Part shown: piece after piece, positions 38,921 to 39,146 of the stretch
How the letters are laid out: each line of letters starts with the position of its first letter
How positions within the stretch are numbered: position 1 is the first letter of the stretch
NCBI GenBank assembly: GCA_004321745.1
Contig: SGYO01000018.1
Coordinates: 1-39,146, forward strand
Source of the DNA: a bacterium
Lineage (GTDB): Bacteria; Fidelibacterota; Marinisomatia; Marinisomatales; UBA1611
Direction: 5' to 3'
DNA length: 39,146 bases
Notes under the pieces: model-generated
Seen by the model: the letters and a program-made list of their open reading frames with translations, nothing else
Told to the model about the DNA's origin: nothing
The model's database searches: none
Translations under genes and position numbers: made by a program

Positions 38921-38947
38921 AGTTTTTAATTCATCTATAAAACACAT

Positions 38948-39146
38948 TTGCCATCTGAAATTATATTAATAGCTGCAGTCACATTGGATGGTTTCATTGC
39001 CAGGCACAGCAGTGAAATAACAAAGTGGACAAAAGACCTTCCTCTCTTTAAAGAACAAACAATGGGCTACCCTGTTATTATGGGTTCAAACACTTTTCAT
39101 ACACTTTCAAACGAATTGGTTGGTAGAGAAGTTGTTGTTGTACATA
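38948..39146 (+). CDS. folA: Dihydrofolate reductase-like protein, 5' part (runs off window)
   Basis: Sixty-six codons are visible: PSEIILIAAVTLDGFIAR, ITKWTKDLPLFKEQTMGYPV, then IMGSNTFHTL and VGREVVVVH. This follows the DHFR N-terminal pattern (IAAVxxDGxI, W.., F+..T.G.PVIMG..TF). The enzyme reduces dihydrofolate to tetrahydrofolate, the cofactor family used by MnmE/MnmG. TTG at 38948 is the likely start: an in-frame TAA lies at 38927 and there is no ATG or GTG between. It begins 27 bp after lpd. A RibD-type reductase domain of the same fold cannot be excluded from this fragment. Confidence 0.75.
   Translation, partial: MPSEIILIAAVTLDGFIARHSSEITKWTKDLPLFKEQTMGYPVIMGSNTFHTLSNELVGREVVVVH

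Overview
The window is an AT-rich bacterial chromosome segment that contains the replication-origin neighbourhood. Two secreted proteins end in a Por/T9SS-type C-terminal sorting domain (YPNPFN motif, IYDLxGK, 'SGxY/TGMY', Lys end), which points to the Fibrobacterota-Chlorobi-Bacteroidota side of the tree. With a streamlined, AT-rich, tightly packed gene order, Neomarinimicrobiota (Marinimicrobia/SAR406) is my best guess. That is an inference from motifs; no search was run.

Left part (1-11.2 kb): the tail of a secreted protein with a T9SS sorting domain and an M20 metallopeptidase lie on the plus strand. The minus strand then carries a PlsC-type acyltransferase, ssb with its own promoter, a 2193-residue secreted modular protein (lamin-tail domain, six jelly-roll/Ig-like module pairs, T9SS tail) with a clear promoter and terminator, and dnaA.

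Centre (11.2-22.4 kb): transcription diverges between dnaA and rpmH. Rightward come rpmH (44 aa), yidC, a 497-bp gap, mnmE, mnmG, mfd, a lipoprotein related to parvulin chaperones and a SurA-like isomerase. rnpA and yidD, usually found between rpmH and yidC, are absent. Two identical parS-type palindromes cover the GTG start codons of mnmG and mfd. The gap before dnaN holds four exact TTATNCACA DnaA boxes plus one near match in AT-rich DNA, and is the best oriC candidate.

Right part (22.4-30.6 kb): dnaN, recF, dciA (DUF721), gyrB, gyrA, yggS and a phosphorylase-like gene form one nearly gapless run. It supplies the sliding clamp, recombination mediator, helicase loader and gyrase beside the origin.

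Far right (30.6-39.1 kb): a small membrane protein and psuG (pseudouridine-5'-phosphate glycosidase) are on the minus strand. An unknown 94-aa protein, a MATE transporter, the complete pyruvate dehydrogenase operon aceE-aceF-lpd and the start of a dihydrofolate reductase gene are on the plus strand.

I see no tRNA, rRNA, insertion sequence, prophage, CRISPR array or defence system. The most unusual signals are the parS pair built into start codons, the two separated groups of DnaA boxes, and the large modular surface protein next to dnaA.
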